Of a stretch of DNA of 7,716 nucleotides, positions 1 through 5,453 are shown piece after piece. A program made the translations under genes and the position numbers. How positions within the stretch are numbered: the first letter of the stretch is position 1; every line of letters begins with the position of its first letter. This DNA is from an uncultured Candidatus Melainabacteria bacterium. Lineage in GTDB: Bacteria; Cyanobacteriota; Vampirovibrionia; Gastranaerophilales; Gastranaerophilaceae. Location of the stretch: contig CAKUVB010000082.1 in the NCBI GenBank assembly GCA_934693215.1, positions 1 through 7,716 on the forward strand, read 5' to 3'. The notes beneath the pieces were generated by a model that was not told the DNA's origin, did no database searches, and worked only from the letters and a program-made list of their open reading frames with translations.

Positions 1-595
1 TTTTTACAGCTTTTTCGTATAAAATTTGAGCCTCAGAATAATCTTTTTCTATAAATTCTTTATACATACCAACAAGATTAAACATTAATCCTTTATTTGG
101 GAATTTTTCTTTTATTTCTGTTATCAGATTGGTTAATTCTGTTTTTTTATAAAGATTCAAATACAATAAAAATAATCTTCGATACGCAATAATAGTATGG
201 AATTTTTCTATATAATCTTTAGTGATATCTATTGCATTATCATATAATTCTAAAGAAACATATAAGTTACAAACTTTTTCATATAAAGTTTCTGAAGGTT
301 CAAGCTCAATGAGTTTTTCGTACATAATAATTGCATCATACAACTTGAACATTTTTTCTTTTACATAAGCTAATAGTTCAATTGTTTCAAACTCTGGTTT
401 TATTTTCAAGGCAGCATCAAGAAGCATTTCTGCCATACCATAATCAAGTTTACCAACATTGATAAATGCTAATCTATACATCGCAAGAGTGTTTTGGTTA
501 TCAGAAGCCAAAATCCTCATGTAAAGCTTTTCAGCTTCAAACCAATTCCCTTCTTCATAAAATTGATTAGCAAGTTTTTCAAGTTCTTTAGGCAT
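1..595 (-). CDS. Tetratricopeptide-repeat (TPR) protein, C-terminus beyond window
   Basis: The minus strand is open from an ATG at 595 to the window edge, giving 198 residues. They form consecutive 31-36-residue helix-turn-helix units typical of TPRs, at roughly residues 5-38, 39-71, 72-104, 105-136, 137-170 and 171-198. Recognisable pieces are 'YEEGNWFEAEKLYMRIL', 'YDAIIMYEKLIELEP' and 'DYSEAQILYEKAVK'. No signal peptide or membrane helix is visible, so a cytoplasmic scaffold or adaptor is likely. TPRs bind proteins, and the partner cannot be read from the sequence. The start is well fixed: the codon two positions upstream is an in-frame TAG. No Shine-Dalgarno site precedes the ATG; a promoter ends six bases before it (see 602-631). 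The gene is divergent from the flagellar rod operon, so a motility role is possible but unproven. A catalytic domain could follow outside the window. Confidence 0.85.
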   Translation of the reverse strand, partial: MPKELEKLANQFYEEGNWFEAEKLYMRILASDNQNTLAMYRLAFINVGKLDYGMAEMLLDAALKIKPEFETIELLAYVKEKMFKLYDAIIMYEKLIELEPSETLYEKVCNLYVSLELYDNAIDITKDYIEKFHTIIAYRRLFLLYLNLYKKTELTNLITEIKEKFPNKGLMFNLVGMYKEFIEKDYSEAQILYEKAVK

Positions 596-601
596 AGACT
601 A

Positions 602-631
602 ATATTAGCATTGATTCCATAATCACGTCAA
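602..631 (-). promoter_or_regulatory. Sigma70-type promoter of the TPR gene, predicted leaderless
   Basis: Read on the minus strand, TTGACG (631-626) matches the -35 consensus at 5 of 6 positions. An 18-base spacer and TAATAT (607-602, 4 of 6) follow. Only six bases (TAGTCT) separate the -10 box from the ATG at 595, so transcription should start at or beside the A of the start codon. That agrees with the absence of a Shine-Dalgarno site. The same layout precedes the gene starting at 5314. Confidence 0.5.
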
Positions 632-636
632 TAAGG

Positions 637-673
637 CTAAAGTACGATTAAATTTTAATCTACAACTAAAGTA
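637..673. repeat. A+T-rich palindrome flanked by an 8-base direct repeat
   Basis: A perfect 15-base palindrome (GATTAAA, centre T, TTTAATC; 646-660) lies between two identical copies of CTAAAGTA at 637-644 and 666-673. It sits just upstream of the TPR -35 box and upstream of the flagellar sigma70-type promoter, where an operator could act on both. In DNA this A+T-rich, chance occurrence is quite possible. Confidence 0.3.
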
Positions 674-698
674 TAAAAAATATTTTGATAATAAAATT

Positions 699-726
699 TT
701 GACTTATACAAAATAATTATTATAAA
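699..726 (+). promoter_or_regulatory. Sigma70-type promoter upstream of flgF
   Basis: TTGACT (699-704, 5 of 6 against TTGACA), a 16-base spacer and TATAAA (721-726, 5 of 6 against TATAAT). Transcription would start near 733 and leave a leader of about 100 bases before flgF. It would give housekeeping transcription of the rod operon beside the sigma28-type promoter downstream. Confidence 0.45.
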
Positions 727-769
727 CAAATACAGAGTAGTACATATAGATGATTTTAACTAACAATAG

Positions 770-797
770 CTAATTAAATACAAATATGTACCGATAA
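770..797 (+). promoter_or_regulatory. Sigma28 (FliA/SigD)-type flagellar promoter upstream of flgF
   Basis: CTAAT (770-774), exactly 16 bases, then CCGATAA (791-797). The flagellar sigma-factor consensus is CTAAA or TAAA, 15-16 bases, then (G)CCGATAA or CCGATAT, so the -10 half is complete and the -35 half differs at one base. Position fits well: the start site would fall near 804, followed by the flgF ribosome site at 823-828. The gene downstream being flagellar makes a chance match unlikely. Confidence 0.7.
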
Positions 798-834
798 AAC
801 AAATAGTTTAACTAATGAATTAGAGAGGTAGTAC

Positions 835-1533
835 ATGAAGATTAACGGTGGAGTCAGGTTTTGCGAACTCGGGGTGAGATCCTCTATCAGAGCAATGCAT
901 GTTGCAACTGAACTGTTAGGTATAACAAACGAAAATGTTACCGGATTCGATAAAGTAGGATACCAAAGAAAAGAAGCTGTTTTATCTTCATTCTCAGAAT
1001 ATCTCGGAGTGAACGGGATTTCTAAAAATGTAGATGAAAAAGTTGGACGTATTATGGTTTCTGAAAAACCACTTGATATTGCTCTTGCTAACAAAGGATA
1101 TTTTCAAATACAAACACCTTATGGAGTTCAATTAACTCGTGATGGTAGATTTAAACTAGATAAAGACGGTAGTCTATTAACTTTAGAAGATAATAAAGTT
1201 CTTTCAGATAGCGGTGTGCCAATCAAATTACATAGAGTTCCTGAGGATTTGAAAGAGGTTGTTGTCAACAGAAAAGGAACTGTTAGTGTTTTTAATAAAC
1301 AGACTCGTAAGCTTGAAACAGTAGCTAATCTTGGTATTGTTGATTCTAACGGAATGGCAGTTCTTAGCCCTGATGTAAAACAAGGTTATAACGAATATTC
1401 AAACGTATCACTTCAAAATGAATTCTTAGCGGTTATGCCAACTGTTAGAAATTTTGAAGCAAACAGACAAATGTTTATTATGAACAATACTAATATGCAA
1501 AAAGCAATAAGCCAATTAGGTTCTGCATCATAA
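835..1533 (+). CDS. flgF: Flagellar basal-body rod protein, FlgF-like
   Basis: A 232-residue axial protein of the FlgE/F/G family, which assembles outside the inner membrane into the rod joining the MS ring to the hook. The family core is clear: 'DIALANKGYFQIQ' (81-93) and 'TRDGRFKLDKDGSLLTL' (101-117), then 'VLSDSGVPI'. The C-terminal helix carries SNVSLQNEF (189-197) and VRNFEANRQM (204-213). The RNFE form is closer to FlgF than to the QRAYE of FlgG, hence the symbol, although F and G are hard to separate. The usual N-terminal NNxANxxTxGY box is degenerate and one residue longer, 'NENVTGFDKVGYQR' (32-45). Start: GAGAGG at 823-828 lies six bases before the ATG. The first coding bases (838-890) look richer in G+C than the rest. 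It is the first gene of the rod operon, 14 bases before flgG. Confidence 0.85.
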   Translation: MKINGGVRFCELGVRSSIRAMHVATELLGITNENVTGFDKVGYQRKEAVLSSFSEYLGVNGISKNVDEKVGRIMVSEKPLDIALANKGYFQIQTPYGVQLTRDGRFKLDKDGSLLTLEDNKVLSDSGVPIKLHRVPEDLKEVVVNRKGTVSVFNKQTRKLETVANLGIVDSNGMAVLSPDVKQGYNEYSNVSLQNEFLAVMPTVRNFEANRQMFIMNNTNMQKAISQLGSAS

Positions 1534-1547
1534 GGAGATAGTTAATT

Positions 1548-2261
1548 ATGTTTAACGCACAAGCAATAGTAAGAAGAAGTATAAACAACGCAACAAACCA
1601 GTTTGATAAACTCGCATACGTAGGTAACAATTTAGCAAACTACAATACACGAGGATATAAATGTGTTCGTTTTGAACAGATGTTAAAAGAATGTGGTTAT
1701 ATTGAAGGTGCAGTTAGAACAGATTGCAAACAAGGTTCTATAAGAGTTACAGATAATCCTTATGATGTAGCGATTGATGGACAAGGATATATTCCTGTAA
1801 CTTCTCCTGATGGTGAAATTCAGTACACAAGAGATGGTTCCTTTAAAGTTGGTGCTGACGGATATTTATATACTATAGATGATTGGATTGTTGGTGATGG
1901 TATAAAAATGCCTCCAAACTTTTATAAATTTCAAATAAAACCAAACGGTGATATCGTAAGCTACGATGCTGCCGGTTCAAAAGGTAAAAAAGTTGCAACA
2001 ATTCCTCTTGTTACTTTTGATGCACCAGAAGAACTTAATCAAGGAGTGAACAACAAAATGGTTGCAACTCAAGAATCAGGACAACCAAAACTTGTTTTGA
2101 ATCACGAAAGATTTAAACAAAATTGTGCAGAGAATTCAAACACTAATATTTATGCCGAAGTTAACGATATGTTAAGGCTAAACGCATCAATGATTGCAAG
2201 TATGCGTTTATTGAAAGTGGCTGATGATATGTATAACAAAGGCATTAACATAAGAGAATAG
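1548..2261 (+). CDS. flgG: Flagellar basal-body rod protein, FlgG-like (distal rod)
   Basis: A 237-residue axial protein, somewhat shorter than the roughly 260 residues usual for FlgG. Family signatures in order are NNLANYNTRGYK (27-38), 'KQGSIRVTDNPYDVAIDGQG' (61-80), 'YTRDGSFKVGADGYL' (93-107) and a C-terminal SNTNIYAEVNDM (197-208). The QRAYE sequence expected in the last helix is replaced by MIASMRLLKV (215-224), so the C-terminal helix has diverged. In the family both terminal helices form the coiled-coil core of the rod; this one keeps both ends. AAGGAG at 1532-1537 overlaps the flgF stop codon and lies ten bases before the ATG, indicating translation coupled within the operon. FlgG is assigned because the preceding gene looks more like FlgF; the two names could be exchanged. 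Confidence 0.82.
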   Translation: MFNAQAIVRRSINNATNQFDKLAYVGNNLANYNTRGYKCVRFEQMLKECGYIEGAVRTDCKQGSIRVTDNPYDVAIDGQGYIPVTSPDGEIQYTRDGSFKVGADGYLYTIDDWIVGDGIKMPPNFYKFQIKPNGDIVSYDAAGSKGKKVATIPLVTFDAPEELNQGVNNKMVATQESGQPKLVLNHERFKQNCAENSNTNIYAEVNDMLRLNASMIASMRLLKVADDMYNKGINIRE

Positions 2262-2275
2262 GAGTTTAACTAAAA

Positions 2276-2620
2276 ATGTCATACGCAAATTTAGACAGTA
2301 TCGGAAAAACTTCAATGGCGTTGGGTTTGATTGCCCAACAACAAAGAGCATTAGGTGCAAACATAGCCAACGTAGATACTCCCGGTTATGTAAGACAACA
2401 CCTAGATTTTGCATCATATTTGGGTTGTGGAGAGCTTGAAACAAAACTTGCTCAAAAAATGGGACCTTGTCCGGTATTCCCTGATTACGAACAAGAAGAA
2501 ATTAACCCGGCAAATGAGTTGACAGAAATGCAAAAAAACGCACTTTTATATTCAATGGCATCAAGACGTATGTCAAACATCATTACACAAATGAAAACAG
2601 TTATTAACGTAGGAAAGTAG
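2276..2620 (+). CDS. flgB: Flagellar basal-body rod protein FlgB (proximal rod)
   Basis: A 114-residue protein, slightly short for FlgB (usually 115-140). The N-terminal rod box is nearly canonical, 'NIANVDTPGYVRQHLDF' (29-45). The C-terminal segment 'PANELTEMQKNALLYSMAS' (78-96) matches the FlgB helix that normally carries an E(M) then Y pattern, and the protein ends about 18 residues later, as in the family. It is a proximal rod subunit exported by the flagellar type III system, without a cleaved signal peptide. AGGAG at 2260-2264 lies eleven bases before the ATG and overlaps the end of flgG. flgC follows after seven bases, the usual B-C pairing. fliE, often found next after flgC, is not in this window. 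Confidence 0.92.
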   Translation: MSYANLDSIGKTSMALGLIAQQQRALGANIANVDTPGYVRQHLDFASYLGCGELETKLAQKMGPCPVFPDYEQEEINPANELTEMQKNALLYSMASRRMSNIITQMKTVINVGK

Positions 2621-2627
2621 GCACATT

Positions 2628-3071
2628 ATGGGTATAATGGAATCAATGGATATTGGAGCAAACGCTCTAAAATGTCATGGTATAAGATTAGATATTCACG
2701 CAAAAAACATCGCCAATATTGATACTCCAAACTATGTAAGAAAAATCCCTGTACTTAATGCTACAGATGAAAACTCATTTAGAGCAGTATTAGGGCAAAT
2801 GAAAAATGATGTGTTTGGTACCGGTACTCTACCATATACACATGGTGGTGTAGCTTTCAATGGTGTTGTTGAAGACCCTACAATGGGTGATAAAATATAC
2901 AGACCGGGACACCCAGATGCTGATGCAAACGGATATATACGTTCTTCTAACGTCAATGCTATGGTAGATATGGCAGATGCCGTTCTTGCTCAAAGAGCAT
3001 ACGAAGCTAACCTTGCCGTAATTAATATTACTAAATCAATGGCAACAAAAGCTATAGATATTGGTCGTTAA
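2628..3071 (+). CDS. flgC: Flagellar basal-body rod protein FlgC (proximal rod)
   Basis: A 147-residue protein of normal FlgC length. It has the N-terminal rod box 'HAKNIANIDTPNYVRK' (24-39), the FlgC-specific stretch 'YRPGHPDADANGYIRSSNVN' (91-110) and 'AQRAYEANLAVINITKSM' (121-138) ending in DIGR. These leave little doubt. It forms the proximal rod with FlgB. The ATG at 2628 is preceded only by a weak ribosome site in 'AAAGTAGGCAC', so it is probably translated by coupling from flgB seven bases upstream. A second ATG at 2637 is possible, but the N-terminal alignment to the family (MxxxxSxDI) favours the first. It is the last gene of the operon, followed by a terminator at 3201-3237. Confidence 0.94.
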   Translation: MGIMESMDIGANALKCHGIRLDIHAKNIANIDTPNYVRKIPVLNATDENSFRAVLGQMKNDVFGTGTLPYTHGGVAFNGVVEDPTMGDKIYRPGHPDADANGYIRSSNVNAMVDMADAVLAQRAYEANLAVINITKSMATKAIDIGR

Positions 3072-3086
3072 TAAATAAAATTTTTG

Positions 3087-3125
3087 ACTCAAGAATATAC
3101 ATTTAAACCACTCAAAAATATACAT
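3087..3125 (+). repeat. Short direct repeat, two 16-base copies
   Basis: Copies at 3087-3102 and 3110-3125 share 15 of 16 bases (ACTCAARAATATACAT), 23 bases apart, directly after flgC. No function is evident. It may be replication slippage in the 3' untranslated region. Confidence 0.5.
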
Positions 3126-3138
3126 ACAAACTTTGGAG

Positions 3139-3158
3139 AATAGGACAAAACTCCTATT
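3139..3158 (+). other. Seven-base-pair hairpin downstream of flgC
   Basis: AATAGGA (3139-3145), a six-base loop and TCCTATT (3152-3158) pair perfectly. No T-run follows (TCCCAAACCC), so it is not a standard rho-independent terminator. It could protect the 3' end of the flg mRNA or be incidental. Confidence 0.35.
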
Positions 3159-3200
3159 TCCCAAACCCTATATTATAATGAATTTATCAAACCGTTAATT

Positions 3201-3237
3201 AAAAGACAGGTGCTACCAACTACACCTGTCCTTTTTA
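3201..3237. terminator. Rho-independent terminator, bidirectional, between flgC and the methyltransferase
   Basis: GACAGGTG (3205-3212) and CACCTGTC (3223-3230) form a perfect eight-base-pair, G+C-rich stem with a ten-base loop. CTTTTTAT follows on the plus strand. AAAA precedes it, which reads as TTTTAATTAA after the stem on the minus strand. It therefore fits as terminator for the rod operon and for the minus-strand genes arriving from the right. Confidence 0.85.
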
Positions 3238-3249
3238 TGTGGGGGTAAA

Positions 3250-3471
3250 TAGGATTAGGTTTTATTTGAAGCAACACATTGATACAGTTATCACAAGATA
3301 TCACCACCAAACCATTCTGTTCAAATAAATTGAGGTTTACGCACGTAGTAAGGTTACGTTGAAATTCCAGTTTGACTTAAATCTACAAATTAATATTGTT
3401 GTAACAAGTCCTCACCGTCAAACTATTCTGTTCAAATAAATTGAGGTTTACGCACGTAGTAAAGTTACGTT
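3250..3471. repeat. Imperfect tandem duplication, two units of about 111 bases
   Basis: Unit 1 is about 3250-3360 and unit 2 about 3361-3471. The 60 bases at 3301-3360 and 3412-3471 agree at 56 positions, including an unbroken identity of 38 bases (3314-3351 and 3425-3462). Similarity fades upstream but is still visible to about 3261 and 3372. Each conserved core contains two possible small hairpins: TTCAA-ATAAA-TTGAG, and ACGTAG-TAARG-TTACGT near its right end. A weaker echo of the unit start follows unit 2 (3472-3496). The higher conservation of one half suggests it is constrained, or that the copies diverged from different ends. No coding potential is seen. Confidence 0.8.
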
Positions 3472-3496
3472 TGTTTTTGGTTTGATTGATTTGGGT

Positions 3497-4405
3497 CTAT
3501 AATGCTTTTAAATGTTTTTTTAAAAGTTTTTCGTTTTTTTGAAAAATCATTATATATTCGTGTTTAAAGATATTAAATCCCATTGCCAAAGCTCTATATC
3601 TCCAAAGGTTTGCGGTTTTTCCTTTTGCTCGTTCATTACCTTGCATATCTTTGATAATAGTTGCTTTGTGGATAAATCCTAATTGTTTCATTCTTTCTTG
3701 ACATTCAAACCCTAAAGAAATAATCTGAGAATCTGCATACTTATCACCAATAATCAAAGCAGCAAATCTTCCATCTTCTAACAAATCATATCCGTTTTGT
3801 GCAACTTGTTTGAAGAGTTCATAGAATTTTTCTGTAGAACCACAATTTGATAAATCTTCTTTTTTATCAGAAAACTTGATAATATCATCATAAGGTGGGT
3901 GAAGGATAAGTAATTGAGCTTTTTCTCGTCCCATGATATCAAGTCTTGCTTGAATTTTTTCTTTTGCAAGTTTACTTGCAGAATCGGCACTGATTATATT
4001 AACGTCAGTTACAAGTTGTTTTGGAGTGAATTTTTCGGAAACTTGTTCTGCAAGTTCTTGTTTTAATTCAACACCAATACAACGGCGTTCCATATTAATA
4101 GCTTCAATTCCGGAAGTCCCTGAACCAAAGAATAAATCTAGAACAATATCGTTTTTCTTTGTATAGCGTTCATATAGTTGTTGTGCGATTTGAGGAATAA
4201 AATTGCCATGGTATTCGTTTGAATGTCCACCTTCTTTTAGTCTAGAAGAAAATTCCCAAAGAGTATCAGTTTTTATATGGTCATATTCTTTCCATTTTTT
4301 TAAATTGATATCGTTATAAGATGTGGTTTTTATCTCATTATCCTTAACGACCTTCAAATTAGCCTTACGTGGCTCTACTCTTTTTACATTAGATTTTCTT
4401 GCCAT
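3497..4405 (-). CDS. Amino-group DNA methyltransferase (N4-cytosine or N6-adenine), apparently solitary
   Basis: A 302-residue S-adenosylmethionine-dependent DNA methyltransferase. Motif I is VLDLFFGSGTSG (88-99), an acidic motif II residue lies in IGVEL (E113), and a motif III Asp lies in ISADS (D141). The catalytic motif IV is HPPY (169-172) followed by DDIIKFSD. GRFAALIIGDK (212-222) and HEYIMIFQK (282-290) are the later strands. In the family, motif IV normally reads (D/S/N)PP(Y/F), so His at the first position is notable. The order is motif I before motif IV, with no large separate target-recognition segment. The N-terminus is rich in Lys and Arg. Start: the ATG at 4405 has GGGGG seven bases upstream; a TTG at 4423 would start on top of that site. 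No restriction nuclease lies nearby, so a regulatory or phage-derived methylase is more likely than a restriction system. The modified base and target cannot be read. Confidence 0.85.
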   Translation of the reverse strand: MARKSNVKRVEPRKANLKVVKDNEIKTTSYNDINLKKWKEYDHIKTDTLWEFSSRLKEGGHSNEYHGNFIPQIAQQLYERYTKKNDIVLDLFFGSGTSGIEAINMERRCIGVELKQELAEQVSEKFTPKQLVTDVNIISADSASKLAKEKIQARLDIMGREKAQLLILHPPYDDIIKFSDKKEDLSNCGSTEKFYELFKQVAQNGYDLLEDGRFAALIIGDKYADSQIISLGFECQERMKQLGFIHKATIIKDMQGNERAKGKTANLWRYRALAMGFNIFKHEYIMIFQKNEKLLKKHLKAL

Positions 4406-4411
4406 ACAATA

Positions 4412-4417
4412 TCCCCC
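4412..4417 (-). promoter_or_regulatory. Ribosome binding site deciding the methyltransferase start
   Basis: On the minus strand GGGGGA (4417-4412) lies six to seven bases before the ATG at 4405. It falls within the extension that would be coded if translation began at the TTG at 4423, which supports the shorter 302-residue protein. Confidence 0.6.
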
Positions 4418-4498
4418 AACCAATTAAGGAAATTGTAAACAAATATTACAAGAGTCACATCACACGAATAGATGAATTTGATAAAATATGGTTAAATT

Positions 4499-5314
4499 CT
4501 ACGAATGATGACCTTTGTTGTCGATACGTTTTAGCCATTGTTCAATACGTCTATACCAAGCAAGTTTTTGTTGGAATAAAGTTTTATATCCTTTAAATTT
4601 TGCGTGAGAAAGTTCGTAAGCTTGTTTGTCACATAATTCTTCAAGAGTTTTTGACAAGTATTCTGTGTATTCTTTTCTGTCTATTTTTGAGGTTTCAAGA
4701 TGTATCTCTTTTCCAAATTCTACCCAAACCTCAGGTCTGTTATCACGCATAAACAAATAATTTACTGCAATAGGAACTAGGTTAATTTTGCCGTATTTTT
4801 TAGCTGCTTTTTGTGCAATATATGTTAGACCTGTTTGAAATTCAATTGGTCTATAGTTAGGTGGTTTAATGATTCCTTGCGGATAAATATATAAAATATT
4901 ATTCAAATCAGATAACAAATCAACAGAGTATTTTAGTGCTGCCATTGATGCTTGTGCTGATTTTTTATTTACATTAAAAGCTCCACCACGTCTAAGCAAA
5001 GGAAATCTGTTTAGTTCTTCAACCATCAAACGAATTTCTCGTTTCAAAAGTCTGTTACACAAGTTGTAACCGACAATGCCGTCCCACCAATTTGAGTGTG
5101 GTGCAAAAAATATAGTAGGAACTTTACCTAGAGTTTGAAGGTTTTCAACACCTTTATATCGCATAGCATAAAAACGATTTTCTAACATATTGTAGAAAAA
5201 TCTATCTGCTACCCATAACCAAAATTTAGATGTTCTTGCAGGACGAAATCGTTCTACTTTATCCCGCAATTTTGTCGGAGGTACCTCCGAATACATATCC
5301 TCTAAGTTCTCCAT
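4499..5314 (-). CDS. PlsC-family lysophospholipid/glycerol acyltransferase
   Basis: A 271-residue protein of the 1-acylglycerol-3-phosphate O-acyltransferase superfamily, which moves an acyl chain from acyl-ACP or acyl-CoA to a lipid hydroxyl. The catalytic HX4D is H73 and D78 in 'APHSNWWDG'. Block II is probably RRGGAFNVNKKS (108-119). The block III position reads YPQG (144-147) instead of FPEG, so Glu is replaced by Gln. Block IV is VPIAVNY (180-186). The WWD and PQG forms suggest a subfamily apart from housekeeping PlsC, and its acceptor cannot be told. No convincing membrane helix is seen; the FWLWVADRFFYN segment (31-42) may sit on the membrane. The C-terminus is basic. The start has no Shine-Dalgarno site; the promoter at 5321-5350 points to a leaderless message. 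The methyltransferase follows 93 bases downstream on the same strand and may be co-transcribed. Confidence 0.85.
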   Translation of the reverse strand: MENLEDMYSEVPPTKLRDKVERFRPARTSKFWLWVADRFFYNMLENRFYAMRYKGVENLQTLGKVPTIFFAPHSNWWDGIVGYNLCNRLLKREIRLMVEELNRFPLLRRGGAFNVNKKSAQASMAALKYSVDLLSDLNNILYIYPQGIIKPPNYRPIEFQTGLTYIAQKAAKKYGKINLVPIAVNYLFMRDNRPEVWVEFGKEIHLETSKIDRKEYTEYLSKTLEELCDKQAYELSHAKFKGYKTLFQQKLAWYRRIEQWLKRIDNKGHHS

Positions 5315-5320
5315 AGATTA

Positions 5321-5350
5321 ATTCTATCATTGATATATACAAATTGTTAA
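5321..5350 (-). promoter_or_regulatory. Sigma70-type promoter of the acyltransferase gene, predicted leaderless
   Basis: On the minus strand TTAACA (5350-5345, 5 of 6), an 18-base spacer and TAGAAT (5326-5321, 5 of 6) are followed by TAATCT and then the ATG at 5314. The -10 box thus ends six bases before the start codon, as at the TPR gene, and the intervening hexamers (TAGTCT and TAATCT) are almost the same. Confidence 0.5.
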
Positions 5351-5453
5351 TAGTTCAACAGGGTAATTTAATAAAAGTTTATAATTATTTAGTTTAGAAG
5401 GTTTATAAAAATGAAATATATTCAGTAAATAGGCTAAATTATGAAAATAAATT

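Larger units (their letters stand above)
3072..3496. other. Non-coding region between convergent flgC and the DNA methyltransferase
   Basis: This 425-base stretch has no open frame that looks coding. From left to right it holds a 16-base direct repeat (3087-3125), a short hairpin (3139-3158), a TATAAT with no matching -35 box (3174-3179), a strong bidirectional terminator (3201-3237) and an imperfect 111-base tandem duplication (3250-3471). A degraded third repeat start may run to the methyltransferase stop codon. Confidence 0.7.

Noticed and set aside
666..692. Second sigma28-like site (CTAAA followed by TTGATAA)
   Set aside because: The spacer is 14 bases instead of about 16 and the -10 half lacks the CC; the site at 770-797 is far better.
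774..1094. Open frame on the minus strand antisense to flgF
   Set aside because: It lies opposite a clear FlgF-like gene and its promoter, and its translation resembles no family I know.
2208..2444. Open frame on the minus strand antisense to the flgG end and flgB
   Set aside because: Shadow of the conserved flgB reading frame, with no ribosome site or recognisable product.
2732..2956. Open frame on the minus strand antisense to flgC
   Set aside because: The plus strand encodes textbook FlgC motifs over the same bases.
3139..3158. Hairpin as the main flgC terminator
   Set aside because: No T-run follows it, and a much better terminator lies 50 bases downstream.
3174..3179. Perfect TATAAT, possible promoter of a small RNA ending at the terminator 3201-3237
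   Set aside because: No -35-like hexamer lies at 15-19 bases upstream, and TATAAT is frequent in DNA this A+T-rich.
3301..3471. Two-copy repeat read as a minimal CRISPR array
   Set aside because: Repeats are about 60 bases with a 51-base gap that is itself homologous to the sequence before copy 1, so this is a tandem duplication; no cas genes are present.
3778..3990. Second minus-strand frame inside the methyltransferase gene
   Set aside because: It overlaps the catalytic region of the methyltransferase in another frame and looks like a low-complexity shadow.
4399..4596. 65-codon plus-strand frame between the methyltransferase and acyltransferase genes
   Set aside because: It spans the start of one gene and the 3' end of the other on the opposite strand, has no ribosome site and resembles nothing known to me.
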